A DNA stretch of 64,000 bases from JBDXHU01 sp039989475 (GTDB taxonomy: Bacteria; Pseudomonadota; Gammaproteobacteria; Pseudomonadales; Halieaceae). Position numbers and translations under genes: made by a program. Within the stretch, counting starts at the first letter, position 1. Each line of letters opens with the position of its first letter. Under the pieces are notes generated by a model, which saw nothing but the letters and a program-made list of their open reading frames with translations, ran no database searches and was not told where the DNA came from. The stretch lies in the NCBI GenBank assembly GCA_039989475.1, contig JBDXHU010000002.1, positions 248,001-312,000 of the forward strand. The letters run 5' to 3'. Of the stretch, positions 26,651 through 37,345 are shown one piece after another.

Positions 26651-27223
26651 TCAGGGCTCGGTGGTCTCATCACGCAATCTGACGGGACCAAAACGTTCCG
26701 GGAACAGCCCCTGCATGGGTGCATAGAAATCGCGAAAGTACTGCATGTCGCTGCTGACATCGCCGCTCACCAACAGGGCCGGCCCAAAGCCGCCGCGGCG
26801 GGCTCCGTAATCCAGATAGGACGGTACGATGGCGACGCCGGCGCCGCGCGCTATGTGATAAAAACCTGATTTCCAGTACTCGGCCCGGGCCCGCTTTCCC
26901 TCGGTGGGGACCACCAGCACCAGATGAGGGTTCTCCGCAAAGGCCTGCACCATACTTCCGACCACGTTATTGGCTCGTTCGCGCCGAATCGGTACTCCGC
27001 CCAGAAAACGCATGATCCAGCCAACAGGTGGGAAAAACAGGCTGCTCTTGCCCATCCAGTAAACTTTGATGTTGAAGGATGCTGCGAATAGCAGCATCAG
27101 GGGGAAATCCCAGTTCGAGGTGTGTGGCGCGGCGATCAGCACAAACTGTTGCTGCTGTGGGGCACCGCCCTCAATGCGCCAGCCAAACAGGCTTAACAAC
27201 TTGCGCGCAATCCATCGCTTCAC
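26651..27223 (-). CDS. Lysophospholipid acyltransferase family protein
   Basis: 190-residue PlsC-fold acyltransferase. APHTSNWDFPL carries the HX4D catalytic motif, and VPTEGKRAR replaces the usual PEGTR phosphate-binding block. Members with this PTEGKR form are soluble-looking, short relatives of 1-acyl-glycerol-phosphate acyltransferase; the acceptor is unknown. It converges on the hydrolase gene with one base between the stops. Confidence 0.85.
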   Translation of the reverse strand: MKRWIARKLLSLFGWRIEGGAPQQQQFVLIAAPHTSNWDFPLMLLFAASFNIKVYWMGKSSLFFPPVGWIMRFLGGVPIRRERANNVVGSMVQAFAENPHLVLVVPTEGKRARAEYWKSGFYHIARGAGVAIVPSYLDYGARRGGFGPALLVSGDVSSDMQYFRDFYAPMQGLFPERFGPVRLRDETTEP

Positions 27224-27288
27224 TTAATAGGCTCACTCATAAGTTTTGCTTGCTACACTTGGGAACTGCAAATACAGTGCCCCGGTAA

Positions 27289-27585
27289 TTGGTCCAAAAA
27301 CGGAGAATCGGCTTGCTGGCCATCAAAATCGGAACGCTCATTCTATACGTTATTCTGGTCTATGTGGGGATCACAAGGCCACTCACATTGGGCGCAAATA
27401 TCAGTATTGGTCTGTTGGTGTTGCTGGCGGGTGTCCACCTGGTGGAATGTTACCGGTATCGCAAGCTGATTCGGCAGGCACCGGGTGCTGTTACCTGGAA
27501 TGCGCTCAATGTGTTTCTGTTTGGTGTATTCCATATGATTGCAATGAAAGAGGCAGTGCGGGCCAGGGGTGAGGTGCCCGCCTGA
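27289..27585 (+). CDS. DUF1145 (YhhL-like) small membrane protein
   Basis: 98 residues from a TTG start. Three hydrophobic segments (about residues 12-28, 36-50 and 70-84) and the GVHLVECYRYRKL loop match the DUF1145 family, which includes E. coli YhhL. Function is unknown. No clear ribosome-binding site is seen, so the start may be a few codons later. It is followed 28 bases later by another small membrane protein gene. Confidence 0.72.
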   Translation: MVQKRRIGLLAIKIGTLILYVILVYVGITRPLTLGANISIGLLVLLAGVHLVECYRYRKLIRQAPGAVTWNALNVFLFGVFHMIAMKEAVRARGEVPA

Positions 27586-27613
27586 GGTGAGTGATAACAA
27601 TGGAGACAGACTT

Positions 27614-28006
27614 ATGATTGCGCGACTATTTCTCGGCTTGCAGGTGCTCCTGTTTATTCCCTATGGCATCTACTGCCTGGTTCAGCCCTCAGCCATGGCG
27701 GCTGGAGCCGGACTCAGTGCCACCAGCATAACCGGTGTTATTGAAATCCAGGCCATGTACGGTGGCTTGCAAATAGCGGTCGGGGTCTTGTGTCTGATGG
27801 GCTTGCTACGTGAGCGCTTTGAGGCGGTGGCCCTCAACGCGCTTATGTTTATCTTTGCCGGTCTTGCTGTAGTGCGGGTCAGCCTCGGATTGATGCACGG
27901 CGATTTCAGTAGCTACACCTTATTCGCCATGATCTACGAGGCAGCCTGCCTGCTGTTCCTGCTCTGGTATCTGCTCTGGCGCAGGCAGCCCTCACCCGCC
28001 AGCTAG
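27614..28006 (+). CDS. DUF4345-like integral membrane protein
   Basis: 130 residues with four predicted membrane helices. The early IPYGIYCLVQP segment and the EIQAMYGGLQIAVG motif match the DUF4345 family, whose role is unknown. The ATG has GGAGA nine bases upstream; an earlier in-frame start exists but lies inside the preceding gene. Its stop overlaps the converging slipin gene by four bases. Confidence 0.78.
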   Translation: MIARLFLGLQVLLFIPYGIYCLVQPSAMAAGAGLSATSITGVIEIQAMYGGLQIAVGVLCLMGLLRERFEAVALNALMFIFAGLAVVRVSLGLMHGDFSSYTLFAMIYEAACLLFLLWYLLWRRQPSPAS

Positions 28007-28764
28007 TCGTTTGACTTCCTGGCCAGGCCCTCCAGCAGGTCCACCGGTAGCGGGAATACCACGGTTGAGCTGCGGTCGCCGCCGGCGATCTCGGTCAGGG
28101 TCTGCATATAGCGTAGCTGCAGGGCCTCGCGCTGGCCTGACAATACCTTTGCGGCTTCCAGCAATTTGGTAGAGGCTTGCAGTTCGCCCTCAGCGTGGAT
28201 GACTTTGGCCCGGCGCTCGCGCTCTGCCTCCGCCTGCTTGGCAATGGCGCGGATCATACTCTCGTCGATGTCGATGTGTTTGATTTCGACATTGATGACC
28301 TTGATGCCCCAGGATTCAGTTTGCTCGTCGAGCAGCACCTGTATGCCCTGGTTTAGCTTGTCGCGTTGGGCCAGCATTTCGTCCAGTTCGTGTTGACCGA
28401 GGATGGAGCGCAGTGTGGTTTGCGCCAATTGACTGGTGGCTTCAAAAAAGTCCTCGACCTGGATGATGGCTCTTTCAGCGTCCACCACCCGGAAGTAGAT
28501 CACCGCGCTGACTTTGACCGAGACGTTGTCCCGGGAAATCACGTCCTGGGTTGGCACGTCGTATACCAGGGTGCGCAGGTCGACCCGTACCATCTGCTGA
28601 ATGCCGGGAAATACGATGATCAGGCCGGGGCCCTTGACCCGCTGGAATTTGCCCAGGAAGAAAATCACACCGCGCTCATATTCGCGCAGAATGCGGAAGG
28701 TGTAGAACAGTAACGCCAGTATGGTAAATAGAATGATTGGCCAGAAAACGTCCATCATTTTCAC
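28003..28764 (-). CDS. Slipin/stomatin-like SPFH (band 7) protein
   Basis: 253-residue membrane-anchored SPFH protein. One hydrophobic N-terminal segment (about residues 7-24) is followed by the band-7 core (VKVSAVIYFRV, ILGQHELDEML) and a charged coiled coil (AKQAEAERERRAKVIHAEGE). Such proteins form oligomeric membrane scaffolds. It follows nfeD with a four-base overlap, the standard partner arrangement of bacterial slipins. Confidence 0.93.
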   Translation of the reverse strand: MKMMDVFWPIILFTILALLFYTFRILREYERGVIFFLGKFQRVKGPGLIIVFPGIQQMVRVDLRTLVYDVPTQDVISRDNVSVKVSAVIYFRVVDAERAIIQVEDFFEATSQLAQTTLRSILGQHELDEMLAQRDKLNQGIQVLLDEQTESWGIKVINVEIKHIDIDESMIRAIAKQAEAERERRAKVIHAEGELQASTKLLEAAKVLSGQREALQLRYMQTLTEIAGGDRSSTVVFPLPVDLLEGLARKSND

Positions 28765-30104
28765 TCCTTCTCAACAGATAATATAAGTCCCGAAATACTC
28801 TTGATGACGACCCGGTCACCCGCCTGCAGCGCTTGCTTGCTATGGGCATGCCAGATCTCTCCGCCCACCTGTACCTGGCCGTCTTCAATGAAGTCAGCCA
28901 GTGCCACTCCCTGCTTGCCCAACATCACCTCGACGCCGGTCGTGGCGGCTTGCCGGCGCATGCGCAGGGCAATGCTGATGGTGATGATAATGAAGGTGGC
29001 GGTGGCGACGCCGACGGCCGCCAACAAGGGCCAGCCGACACGGAATGCCTCAACGTCAGTATCAAACAGGATTACGCCGCCAATGACGAAGGCTACCAGC
29101 CCGCCGGCTCCGAGTATGCCGAAGCTGGGGGATAGCGCCTCGGCCACCATCAGTCCCAGCCCCACCAGCAGGAGTGCCAGGCCGGCATAGTTCACCGGTA
29201 ACAGTTGCAGCGAATAGCCTGCCAACAGCAGGCAGATGACGCCAATCGTGCCCGGTACCAGCGAGCCCGGGTTATAAAATTCGAGGATGATGCCGTAGAA
29301 GCCAATCATACCGAGGATCAATACCAGGCTGGGGTTGGTAATGGTGGCGAGAAACTCGGTGCGCCAATCCGGTCGCGCCTCATACAATACCGCGCCGGCC
29401 AATTCGAGGGTCACACTGGTTTCCGCCACGGTCACTTCTCGACCTTGCAGTTGCTCGATCAGGTCGCGCAGGCTGGTGGCTACCAGGTCGATGACATTGG
29501 CCTCCAGAGCTTCCTGGGCGGAGAGGCTGGCAGCCTCGCGCACTGCCAGCTCGGCCCACTCGGCGTTGCGATCACGCAGAGTTGCCAGGCCGCGAATATA
29601 GGCTGCGGCATCATTCACCATCTTGCGGTCCATGCTGGTAGCTGCCGCTGGCTCGGTGTCGGTCTCCTCGCCGGGTTCAATATCCGGCACCCTGGCTGGG
29701 CCTGGTGTGCCTATGACTACAGGCGTGGCAGCGCCGAGGTTGGTGGCGGGCGCCATGGCGGCAATGTGGCTGGCATAGAGTATGTAGGTGCCGGCGCTGG
29801 CGGCGCGTGCACCCTGGGGCGCAACATAGGTCGCGACTGGCACCGGAGAGGCGAGAATAGCGGCAATAATATCGCGCATGGCGCCATCAAGACCGCCCGG
29901 AGTATTCATGCGAATCACGATGAGTCGCGCCTCCGCCTGCCCGGCCTTGCTAATACCGCGGGTCAGGTAATCGCTGGTCGCAGGCCCGACTGCACCGTTC
30001 AGGTCCAGTACCCAGATTGCATCCAGCGGGGCTGCGTCACTGTCCTGCCCGAAGGCCGACAGCGGCGCCAGCAAGCACACCAGGCAAAGCAATATTCGCA
30101 ACAT
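28761..30104 (-). CDS. NfeD family membrane-bound serine protease
   Basis: 447-residue long-form NfeD. A signal peptide is followed by a ClpP-like protease domain, several membrane helices and a C-terminal OB-fold. The protease has IRMNTPGGLDGAMRDI, a catalytic Ser in ARAASAGTYILYA and a Lys in DRKMVNDAA. It is thought to process or cooperate with the slipin encoded next. A strong AGGAGGT lies nine bases before the ATG; a two-codon ATG ATT TAG frame occupies the spacer. Confidence 0.92.
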   Translation of the reverse strand: MLRILLCLVCLLAPLSAFGQDSDAAPLDAIWVLDLNGAVGPATSDYLTRGISKAGQAEARLIVIRMNTPGGLDGAMRDIIAAILASPVPVATYVAPQGARAASAGTYILYASHIAAMAPATNLGAATPVVIGTPGPARVPDIEPGEETDTEPAAATSMDRKMVNDAAAYIRGLATLRDRNAEWAELAVREAASLSAQEALEANVIDLVATSLRDLIEQLQGREVTVAETSVTLELAGAVLYEARPDWRTEFLATITNPSLVLILGMIGFYGIILEFYNPGSLVPGTIGVICLLLAGYSLQLLPVNYAGLALLLVGLGLMVAEALSPSFGILGAGGLVAFVIGGVILFDTDVEAFRVGWPLLAAVGVATATFIIITISIALRMRRQAATTGVEVMLGKQGVALADFIEDGQVQVGGEIWHAHSKQALQAGDRVVIKSISGLILSVEKE

Positions 30105-30209
30105 CTAAATCATACCTCCTCGCATAAATATAGCAGGCTCACTACGGTCTTCGCTTGATACCCATCATGGAAGTCATAATGAGCTTCTGCCCTGTTTGCT
30201 GAAGAGGTT

Positions 30210-31589
30210 TCAGCCAAACTCCTCGGTGGTATAGACAGATACCTGAATGGCATCGCTCCAGCCGCTTTTCGGCAAGCCCGCCTTGGCGCGCAGTTCGCTA
30301 AGGAACTGTTCCGGTTCCGGCAGCATTTTCCAGACGCTGGGCAGGTAGGTGGAACGATGTCTGCCCTGCTGCAGGATCAGTCCGTGAATACCGGGTTCCA
30401 AATAGTCGAGCAGTGCCTGCCGGGATCCTGCTGCCACTGGCTGTGGCTCGCTCAGAACCGAAATGTGCAATTCAAGAGCAGATAACTCATGTGCACCCAA
30501 AGGCTTGAAGCGCGGGTCCTTGAATGCCGCACTGGTAGCGTTGTGAGCCACGTCCAACAGTAATGGCCGTGTCGCCAGGAGGCTGCCAATGCAGCCGCGC
30601 AAACGCGAGTTGATATTGAGTGTAACGAAGCTGGCCCGCTGCGCTTGCAGGTCGGGATGATAGTGCGCCAGCGGAATGTTCAGCTCGGCACCGTTTAAGC
30701 CACCGGTAATAGCGTTGCGGGCGAGATGCAGTAACTGCTGGCGCTGGGCCAGGCTCAGTGATTGCTTGCCAGTGTCAGTCTCCGGATTCGCATCGTCATG
30801 GACCGGGGACTCCACCACCCAGGCCCCGTAACCCACGACCCGGTCGCGACTGCCGGCAGTGTCGCCGGAATTTCTGACATCGACAGTCTTGATGCCCAAT
30901 TGACGACGCTGCAGCACTGTTAGCAGTCCGTTGAGGGGGCGGCATCCGCAGGCCTCGTCGCCAGAGAGAGTGGCCTCACGGTTTTCAATCCGCCGGCGGG
31001 TCACCGCGTCCTTGCTTTGCGCTGCCTGGTAGTCGAGGAAATGACTGAGATCAGAGCTGATGACCAACAGCGTCTCCGGGCCGCCCCAGAGGCCATCGAT
31101 GACCGCTGCCACCTGTTCCGTGTCGGCATCCCCAACCACCAGTGGAACCAGGCTAAAGCCCTGCAGGCTGCGCTGCAGGAATGGCAGCTGAACCTCAAGG
31201 CTGTGTTCCTGGTTATGGGCAGCGTCTCGCTCATGGACCCCCGGCAGCTGCAGTATTTGTTGCTGCGCCGCTTTATCGAGCGGGATCTGCCCCAGTGGGG
31301 TGGTGAAGAAGTCGGCGCTACTGGTGGCAATGCCACGGAAGCCTACCCGGTGAGAGGGCCCGAGTAGCACCACGCGAGTGATCGGCTGCTCACTATTGCG
31401 CAGGCGTGCGTAAACTTCTGCGGCAATGCTACCTGAGTAAACATATCCGGCATGGGGAGCGACCAGGGCCTTGGGGCAGGGCGCATCAGTGCCGGCAGAG
31501 GCCAGCATACTGTCCACATCTGACTGTAGTTGGGCCGCACCGGCCGGGTAGAACTGGCCGGCTACAGCGGCGCTTCTCACGGTTGCCAT
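30210..31589 (-). CDS. AmmeMemoRadiSam system protein B-A fusion (MEMO + AMMECR1)
   Basis: 459 residues joining two domains. The MEMO-like part (about 1-265) has PHAGYVYSGS around His46 and GPSHRVGF. The AMMECR1-like part (about 280-459) has the conserved RGCIG motif and SAAFKDPRF. In the AmmeMemoRadiSam system the two are usually separate proteins encoded near a radical SAM enzyme. The partner gene starts just 25 bases away on the other strand. The biochemical role of the system is unknown. Confidence 0.9.
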   Translation of the reverse strand: MATVRSAAVAGQFYPAGAAQLQSDVDSMLASAGTDAPCPKALVAPHAGYVYSGSIAAEVYARLRNSEQPITRVVLLGPSHRVGFRGIATSSADFFTTPLGQIPLDKAAQQQILQLPGVHERDAAHNQEHSLEVQLPFLQRSLQGFSLVPLVVGDADTEQVAAVIDGLWGGPETLLVISSDLSHFLDYQAAQSKDAVTRRRIENREATLSGDEACGCRPLNGLLTVLQRRQLGIKTVDVRNSGDTAGSRDRVVGYGAWVVESPVHDDANPETDTGKQSLSLAQRQQLLHLARNAITGGLNGAELNIPLAHYHPDLQAQRASFVTLNINSRLRGCIGSLLATRPLLLDVAHNATSAAFKDPRFKPLGAHELSALELHISVLSEPQPVAAGSRQALLDYLEPGIHGLILQQGRHRSTYLPSVWKMLPEPEQFLSELRAKAGLPKSGWSDAIQVSVYTTEEFG

Positions 31590-31614
31590 AAAGGTATTGT
31601 ATACTTGAAGGTCT

Positions 31615-32696
<1,082 letters not shown>

Positions 32697-32706
<10 letters not shown>

Positions 32707-33254
32707 AGTTCTCTTTGGTCGCCAGCGTACGCCAGTTCGGCGCTGCACAGTCGGCACTGATAGCGGCCCTTGCCCCGTTCGATGAGGTTGTGACGACGCG
32801 TGGACAGTTGGTGCTCGCGACAGTCACAGCGGTAGTCGAAACGTCGCTGGCGTCGCTGCGGAATACCGCTCAGGTCATAGTCCCCGGTCACGCTGGCATC
32901 GGCATCGAAGGCCTGCATGATTGCCCGCCATTCCTCACCGTGGGGCCGCACCCGGTGCAGACCGTAGAGGCAGTGCACGATGTAATGGGCGACCTCGTGC
33001 GGGACGGTGCCCTGCAGGTTCTCCTCGAAATACTTGGCGAATAGCCAGGGGTTGTAGCGGATGCGACAGTGACGGCGCTCCAGCTTGAACATACCGGCGC
33101 TGGAACCCATCAGGTCGAAGTCGATGGCGACCGGATCAAAGCGCCTGCCCAGTAATTCTCCCGCCAGCTTGATGTAGCTCAAGCTGTGGTCGGTAACCAG
33201 TTGTTGCTGTGGCTTGTCTATGGGCTCGATCATGGGCAGGATAATAGCCGACAT
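32697..33254 (-). CDS. sprT: SprT-family zinc metalloprotease-like protein
   Basis: 185 residues. HEVAHYIVH (HExxH) forms the zinc site of the SprT/SPRTN family. The C-terminal CDCREHQ...CRLCSAEL is the zinc-ribbon of the family. Related human SPRTN degrades DNA-protein crosslinks; the bacterial role is unclear. Its ATG is 15 bases from the fhs ATG on the opposite strand. A second methionine eight codons on gives an alternative start. Confidence 0.88.
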
Positions 33255-33269
33255 TCAGGGAGAACAATA

Positions 33270-34940
33270 ATGAAGAGTGACCTGCATATTGCCCGTGAAA
33301 CGAAAGCGGCACCCATTACGGAGATCGCGGCGGACCTTGCTATCCCCGAGGACGCCCTGATCAGTTACGGCGCCAGCAAGGCCAAGCTCAGCCATGATTT
33401 CTGTGACTCCCAGTCCGGCAATGGCGACGGTAAGCTAATCCTGGTGACCGCGATTTCCCCGACACCTATGGGGGAGGGCAAGACGGCTACCGCAGTCGGC
33501 CTCGCCGACGGCATACGCCACATAGGCAAGAACAGCCTTGTGGCCTTGCGCGAACCCAGTCTCGGGCCGGTGTTTGGCATGAAGGGTGGTGCCGCCGGTG
33601 GCGGTTACGCCCAGGTATTGCCGATGGAGGATATCAACCTGCACTTTACGGGTGACCTGCACGCGATTGGCGCTGCGCACAACCTGCTTGGTGCCATGCT
33701 GGATAATCATTTGCACTGGGGCAATGCCCTGGATTTCGACGTGCGGCGTCGAACCTGGGGGCGGGTGGTGGACATGAATGACCGCGCGCTGCGCCACCTG
33801 GTAGCGGGCCTGGGCGGGCCCGGCAACAGCCTGCCGCGTCAGACCGGTTTTGATATCACGGTGGCCTCGGAAGTCATGGCTATCTTCTGTCTGGCGACGG
33901 ACCTGCAAGACCTGCAGCAGCGGCTAGGCGATATCGTGGTTGGCTATAACAATAAGGGCGACATGGTCAGGGCGCGGGATCTGGGCGCCGATGGCGCGAT
34001 GACGGCGCTATTGCGAGATGCCCTGCAGCCTAACCTGGTGCAGACCCTGGAGCGTACACCGGCGTTGGTGCATGGTGGTCCATTCGCCAATATTGCCCAC
34101 GGTTGTAATTCATTGATGGCGACGCGCACCGGTATGAAGCTTGCTGATTATGTGGTGACCGAGGCGGGCTTTGGCTCCGATCTGGGGGCGGAGAAGTTTT
34201 TTGATATCAAGTGCCGGCAATCGGGCTTGCGACCTGCGGTTACCGTGGTCGTGGCGACGGTGCGGGCGCTTAAACTGAACGGCGGTGCCGCCCAGGACAG
34301 CCTTGAGCAGGAGGATCTGGCGGCACTGGAAGCCGGGCTGGTTAACCTGCAGCGACACCTGGACAATATCAAGCAGTTTGCTGTGCCTGCCGTGGTGGCC
34401 ATCAACCGTTTCAGCGCTGACAGTGAGGCGGAGCTCGCCCGCTTGCAGGCCTACTGCGAAGAGCAAGGAGTACCGGCACGACTCTGCGAACACTGGGCCA
34501 AAGGTGGTGCGGGTGCGGCGGAACTGGCCGAGGTGGTTTGCGCGCTGGCTGATGCCGGCAACGGTGAGCTGGACCTGGCCTATGTCGATGACCTGCCGCT
34601 ACTGGACAAGATCCGCGCGGTAGCACAGCGCGTGTATGGCGCTGGAGAGGTGGTGGCCGAGAAAAAGAGTCGGCGTCATCTACGTGCATTGGAGGAGTCT
34701 GGCTACGGGCACCTGCCGGTCTGCATGGCGAAAACCCCCTACAGTTTTACCGCTGACCCATCTATCAAGGGCGCACCGGTGGATTTTGAACTGCCGATCC
34801 GGGAAGTGCGCCTGTCAGCGGGTGCCGGCTTCGTGGTCGTGCTCTGTGGTGACCTGTTCACCATGCCCGGCCTACCGCGACAACCCGCTGCGGAAAAGAT
34901 CAGTGTTAATGGTCAGGGTCAGATTGAGGGTCTTTTTTAG
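33270..34940 (+). CDS. fhs: Formate--tetrahydrofolate ligase
   Basis: ATP-dependent formation of 10-formyl-tetrahydrofolate from formate, in the cytoplasm. The 556-residue product has the ATP loop PTPMGEGKTATAVGL near residue 65 and the conserved LREPSLGPVFGMKGGAAGGG block. The ATG at 33270 is preceded by GGGAGA. An open frame upstream to 33186 lies within the divergent sprT and is not counted. The gene converges on pap with a 35-base overlap. It supplies one-carbon units to purine synthesis. Confidence 0.96.
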   Translation: MKSDLHIARETKAAPITEIAADLAIPEDALISYGASKAKLSHDFCDSQSGNGDGKLILVTAISPTPMGEGKTATAVGLADGIRHIGKNSLVALREPSLGPVFGMKGGAAGGGYAQVLPMEDINLHFTGDLHAIGAAHNLLGAMLDNHLHWGNALDFDVRRRTWGRVVDMNDRALRHLVAGLGGPGNSLPRQTGFDITVASEVMAIFCLATDLQDLQQRLGDIVVGYNNKGDMVRARDLGADGAMTALLRDALQPNLVQTLERTPALVHGGPFANIAHGCNSLMATRTGMKLADYVVTEAGFGSDLGAEKFFDIKCRQSGLRPAVTVVVATVRALKLNGGAAQDSLEQEDLAALEAGLVNLQRHLDNIKQFAVPAVVAINRFSADSEAELARLQAYCEEQGVPARLCEHWAKGGAGAAELAEVVCALADAGNGELDLAYVDDLPLLDKIRAVAQRVYGAGEVVAEKKSRRHLRALEESGYGHLPVCMAKTPYSFTADPSIKGAPVDFELPIREVRLSAGAGFVVVLCGDLFTMPGLPRQPAAEKISVNGQGQIEGLF

Positions 34941-36417
34941 CCAGGGCCTTTTCCAGCTGTTTGCAAAAGGTGCGCAGTATCTCGATGCGCGCATAACGTT
35001 TGTCGTTGCCCGGCACGATGGTCCAGGGCGCATGCAGGGTGCTGGTATGGGTGATCATGTCGTGTACCGCCAGCTCGTAGTCGTGCCATTTTTCCCGGTT
35101 GCGCCAGTCCTCGTCGGTGATCTTGTGCGCCTTATGCGGTGTTTCCTTGCGCTGCTCAAAGCGTGCCAATTGTTCTTCCTGGGAAATGTGTATCCAGAAC
35201 TTCATCACGGCTGAGCCGTGGTCGGCCAGGTGTTCCTCGAAGCGATTGATCTCGGCATAGGCCCGCTGCCATTGGTCGTCGCGGGCAAAGCCCTCGACCC
35301 GTTCTACCAGCACCCGACCGTACCAGGAGCGGTCGAACAGGGTGAACTTGCCATCCCGTCCCAGTTGGCGCCAGAAGCGCCACAGGTAATGGTGCGCGCG
35401 CTCCTCATCGGTGGGCGCGGCAAACTGGACCAGGTGAAACAGGCGTGGATCAATCGCCTGGGTGACCCGCCGGATGGCACTGCCCTTGCCTGCCGCGTCC
35501 CAGCCTTCAAATACGGCGACGCAGGCCACGCCCTTTTCCCTCGCCTCCCAGGAAAGTTTCTCCAGACGTCGCTGGTACTTCTCCAGCGCTTCCTTGTATT
35601 CCTTGGCCTCCAGGCTGACGCTGGTGTCGATGGTGTCGAGTATTGTGGGCTGGCCGCCATTACCGCGCTTGACCAGGGCAGGGGCAGGGGGAGAGCTGGG
35701 CTCCGCCGCCAGGCGTGCCTCCAGGCAGCTCTTTATGATCTCGCCGGCGGTGATTTCCCGGTAGTTCTTGTCCTCGGCTTCAATCAGGTGCCAGGGCGCG
35801 TAGTTGGTGTCGGTAAGTCGGATCGCCATCTCACTGATGCGTTTGAACTCATCGTAACGCTCAGCCAGTTCTTTCTTGTTCTTGGGGATTTCGACACCGG
35901 CCAGGTTGCGACGCGACTCCTCCTCCAGGCGTTGGGCGGCGCTCTCCATGCTCATGTGGAACCAGAGCTTGATCACCAGGGCGCCGTCATCGGTCAGCAT
36001 ACGCTCGAATTCGTCAATGCGTTGCATTTCAACTTTCAGGTCCGCATCGGAGCTATTACCCAGGGCCCGGTTGATGATGGGCCAGGTATACCAGGAGCCA
36101 AAAAATATACCGGTGCGACCTTTGGCGGGCATGGAACGCCAGAAGCGCCAGTAAAAGGGGCGGCTTTCCTCCTCGTCGGAATGGTCCCAGAAGGCATTGG
36201 TTTCGATCAGGCGTGGGTCCATCCACTCGTTGATACGATGTACCACGGAACCCTTGCCGGCACCCTCTACGCCGGAGACGATCACGATGACGGGGAAGTC
36301 GCGTTTTTCCAGCTCAAACTGCAACTGCAGCAGTCGCTGCCGCAGTTCCAGTTCCGCCTCGTTGAACTCCTTGCGCTTGAGCTTGCGGCCAATTTCCAGG
36401 GTTTCAAACATACTCAA
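34906..36417 (-). CDS. pap: Polyphosphate:AMP phosphotransferase (class II PPK2)
   Basis: Phosphorylates AMP to ADP from polyphosphate. The 503 residues contain two tandem PPK2 domains. The N-terminal one has GVEGAGKG (49-56) and a lid FFGSWYTWP, where the FDRSWYGR of active enzymes is lost. The C-terminal one has canonical GWDAAGKG and FDRSWYGRVLVERV. As in Pseudomonas class II enzymes, only the second domain is likely catalytic. Its last 35 bases overlap the fhs 3' end. Confidence 0.92.
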   Translation of the reverse strand: MSMFETLEIGRKLKRKEFNEAELELRQRLLQLQFELEKRDFPVIVIVSGVEGAGKGSVVHRINEWMDPRLIETNAFWDHSDEEESRPFYWRFWRSMPAKGRTGIFFGSWYTWPIINRALGNSSDADLKVEMQRIDEFERMLTDDGALVIKLWFHMSMESAAQRLEEESRRNLAGVEIPKNKKELAERYDEFKRISEMAIRLTDTNYAPWHLIEAEDKNYREITAGEIIKSCLEARLAAEPSSPPAPALVKRGNGGQPTILDTIDTSVSLEAKEYKEALEKYQRRLEKLSWEAREKGVACVAVFEGWDAAGKGSAIRRVTQAIDPRLFHLVQFAAPTDEERAHHYLWRFWRQLGRDGKFTLFDRSWYGRVLVERVEGFARDDQWQRAYAEINRFEEHLADHGSAVMKFWIHISQEEQLARFEQRKETPHKAHKITDEDWRNREKWHDYELAVHDMITHTSTLHAPWTIVPGNDKRYARIEILRTFCKQLEKALAKKDPQSDPDH

Positions 36418-36478
36418 CTTCCCGTGACGGGTTTCCAGTCTGGTCGTAAGTCTGGCACAGAGCGCAATGCAGGCAATT

Positions 36479-36498
36479 GCGCCGGATCAAGCCGGCGC
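36479..36498 (-). terminator. Hairpin downstream of class II aldolase gene
   Basis: GCGCCGG (36479-36485) pairs with CCGGCGC (36492-36498) across a six-base loop, just after the aldolase stop on the minus strand. There is no T tract, so it may be only a weak or Rho-assisted terminator. Confidence 0.4.
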
Positions 36499-36501
36499 GG
36501 T

Positions 36502-37302
36502 TTAGGCCTGGTTCAGCAATTCGGGCTGCTCGGCAATGATGACCTGGTACAGGGGCTGAAAGCTGAACCAGCCGGCGAGGGCGTTGCCGACGGTACCGCG
36601 GGTCTGGGTGGCGGCTTCATGGCTTATCAGCTTTGGGGTGCCGGCGGCCTCTGCCATCAGCTGTGCCTGGCAGCTGCGTTCCATGGTGATAAACCACCAG
36701 GCCGCTTCATCGACACTTTCGCCGACCGTGAGCAGGCCGTGGTTTTGCAAGATGGCGGCCTTGCTCTCGCCCAGGGCCGCGGCGATGCGCTCGCCCTCTG
36801 AGTTGTCCAGCACCACGCCAGTGAAGTCATCGAAGAGAACGTGGTCTTCATAAAATGCACAGGAGTCCTGGGTCAAGGGATCCAGCAAGCGGCCCAGGCT
36901 GGACCAGCTCTTGCCGTATACGGAGTGTGAATGCGCTGCGGCGGTAATTTTCGGATTGGCCATGTGGATCTGGGAGTGAATGGTGAAGGCGGCGCCATTG
37001 AGCAGGCCCTTGCCCTCAACAACTTCGCCGTGATGATTTACCAGCAGCAGGTCGGCCACCGTCATCAGCTTGAATGATTTGCCCATGGGATTGACCCAGA
37101 AATGGTCGAGATGCTCGGGGTCGCGCACGGTGATATGGCCGGCCACGCCTTCATCAAAACCAAACTTGCCGAACAGCCGCAGCGCCGCGGACAATTTCTG
37201 TTTGCGCTCCGTGCGAATTTCCTCGACGGATTGCGGCTGGTCGTCGAGCATCTCCTCCGCGGCCTCGCGGTTCATTATGATATCGTTGGCTACTTCGCTC
37301 AT
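36502..37302 (-). CDS. Class II aldolase/adducin family protein
   Basis: 266 residues from an ATG with GGAG eight bases upstream; a longer frame to 37374 has no such support. The family fold is indicated by GHITVRDPEHLDHFWVNP, AAAHSHSVYG with two metal-binding histidines, and LQNHGLLTVGESVDEA with a third. Members are zinc-dependent sugar-phosphate aldolases or decarboxylase-like proteins. The HSHS form is common in uncharacterised relatives, so no specific substrate is claimed. Confidence 0.88.
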   Translation of the reverse strand: MSEVANDIIMNREAAEEMLDDQPQSVEEIRTERKQKLSAALRLFGKFGFDEGVAGHITVRDPEHLDHFWVNPMGKSFKLMTVADLLLVNHHGEVVEGKGLLNGAAFTIHSQIHMANPKITAAAHSHSVYGKSWSSLGRLLDPLTQDSCAFYEDHVLFDDFTGVVLDNSEGERIAAALGESKAAILQNHGLLTVGESVDEAAWWFITMERSCQAQLMAEAAGTPKLISHEAATQTRGTVGNALAGWFSFQPLYQVIIAEQPELLNQA

Positions 37303-37345
37303 GGGTTTTCTCCGGTTAGTCTGGCTGCGTTTTGAGTATACGACA

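Noticed and set aside
30105..30113. Two-codon ATG ATT TAG frame before nfeD as a regulatory upstream ORF
   Set aside because: It directly abuts the Shine-Dalgarno of nfeD and is likely fortuitous.
29205..30158. 317-residue + strand frame opposite nfeD
   Set aside because: Composition is that of an antisense frame (Cys/His/Gln-rich) and nfeD on the other strand is well supported.
35218..36801. 527-residue + strand frame opposite pap
   Set aside because: Antisense shadow of pap and the aldolase; pap has all PPK2 motifs.
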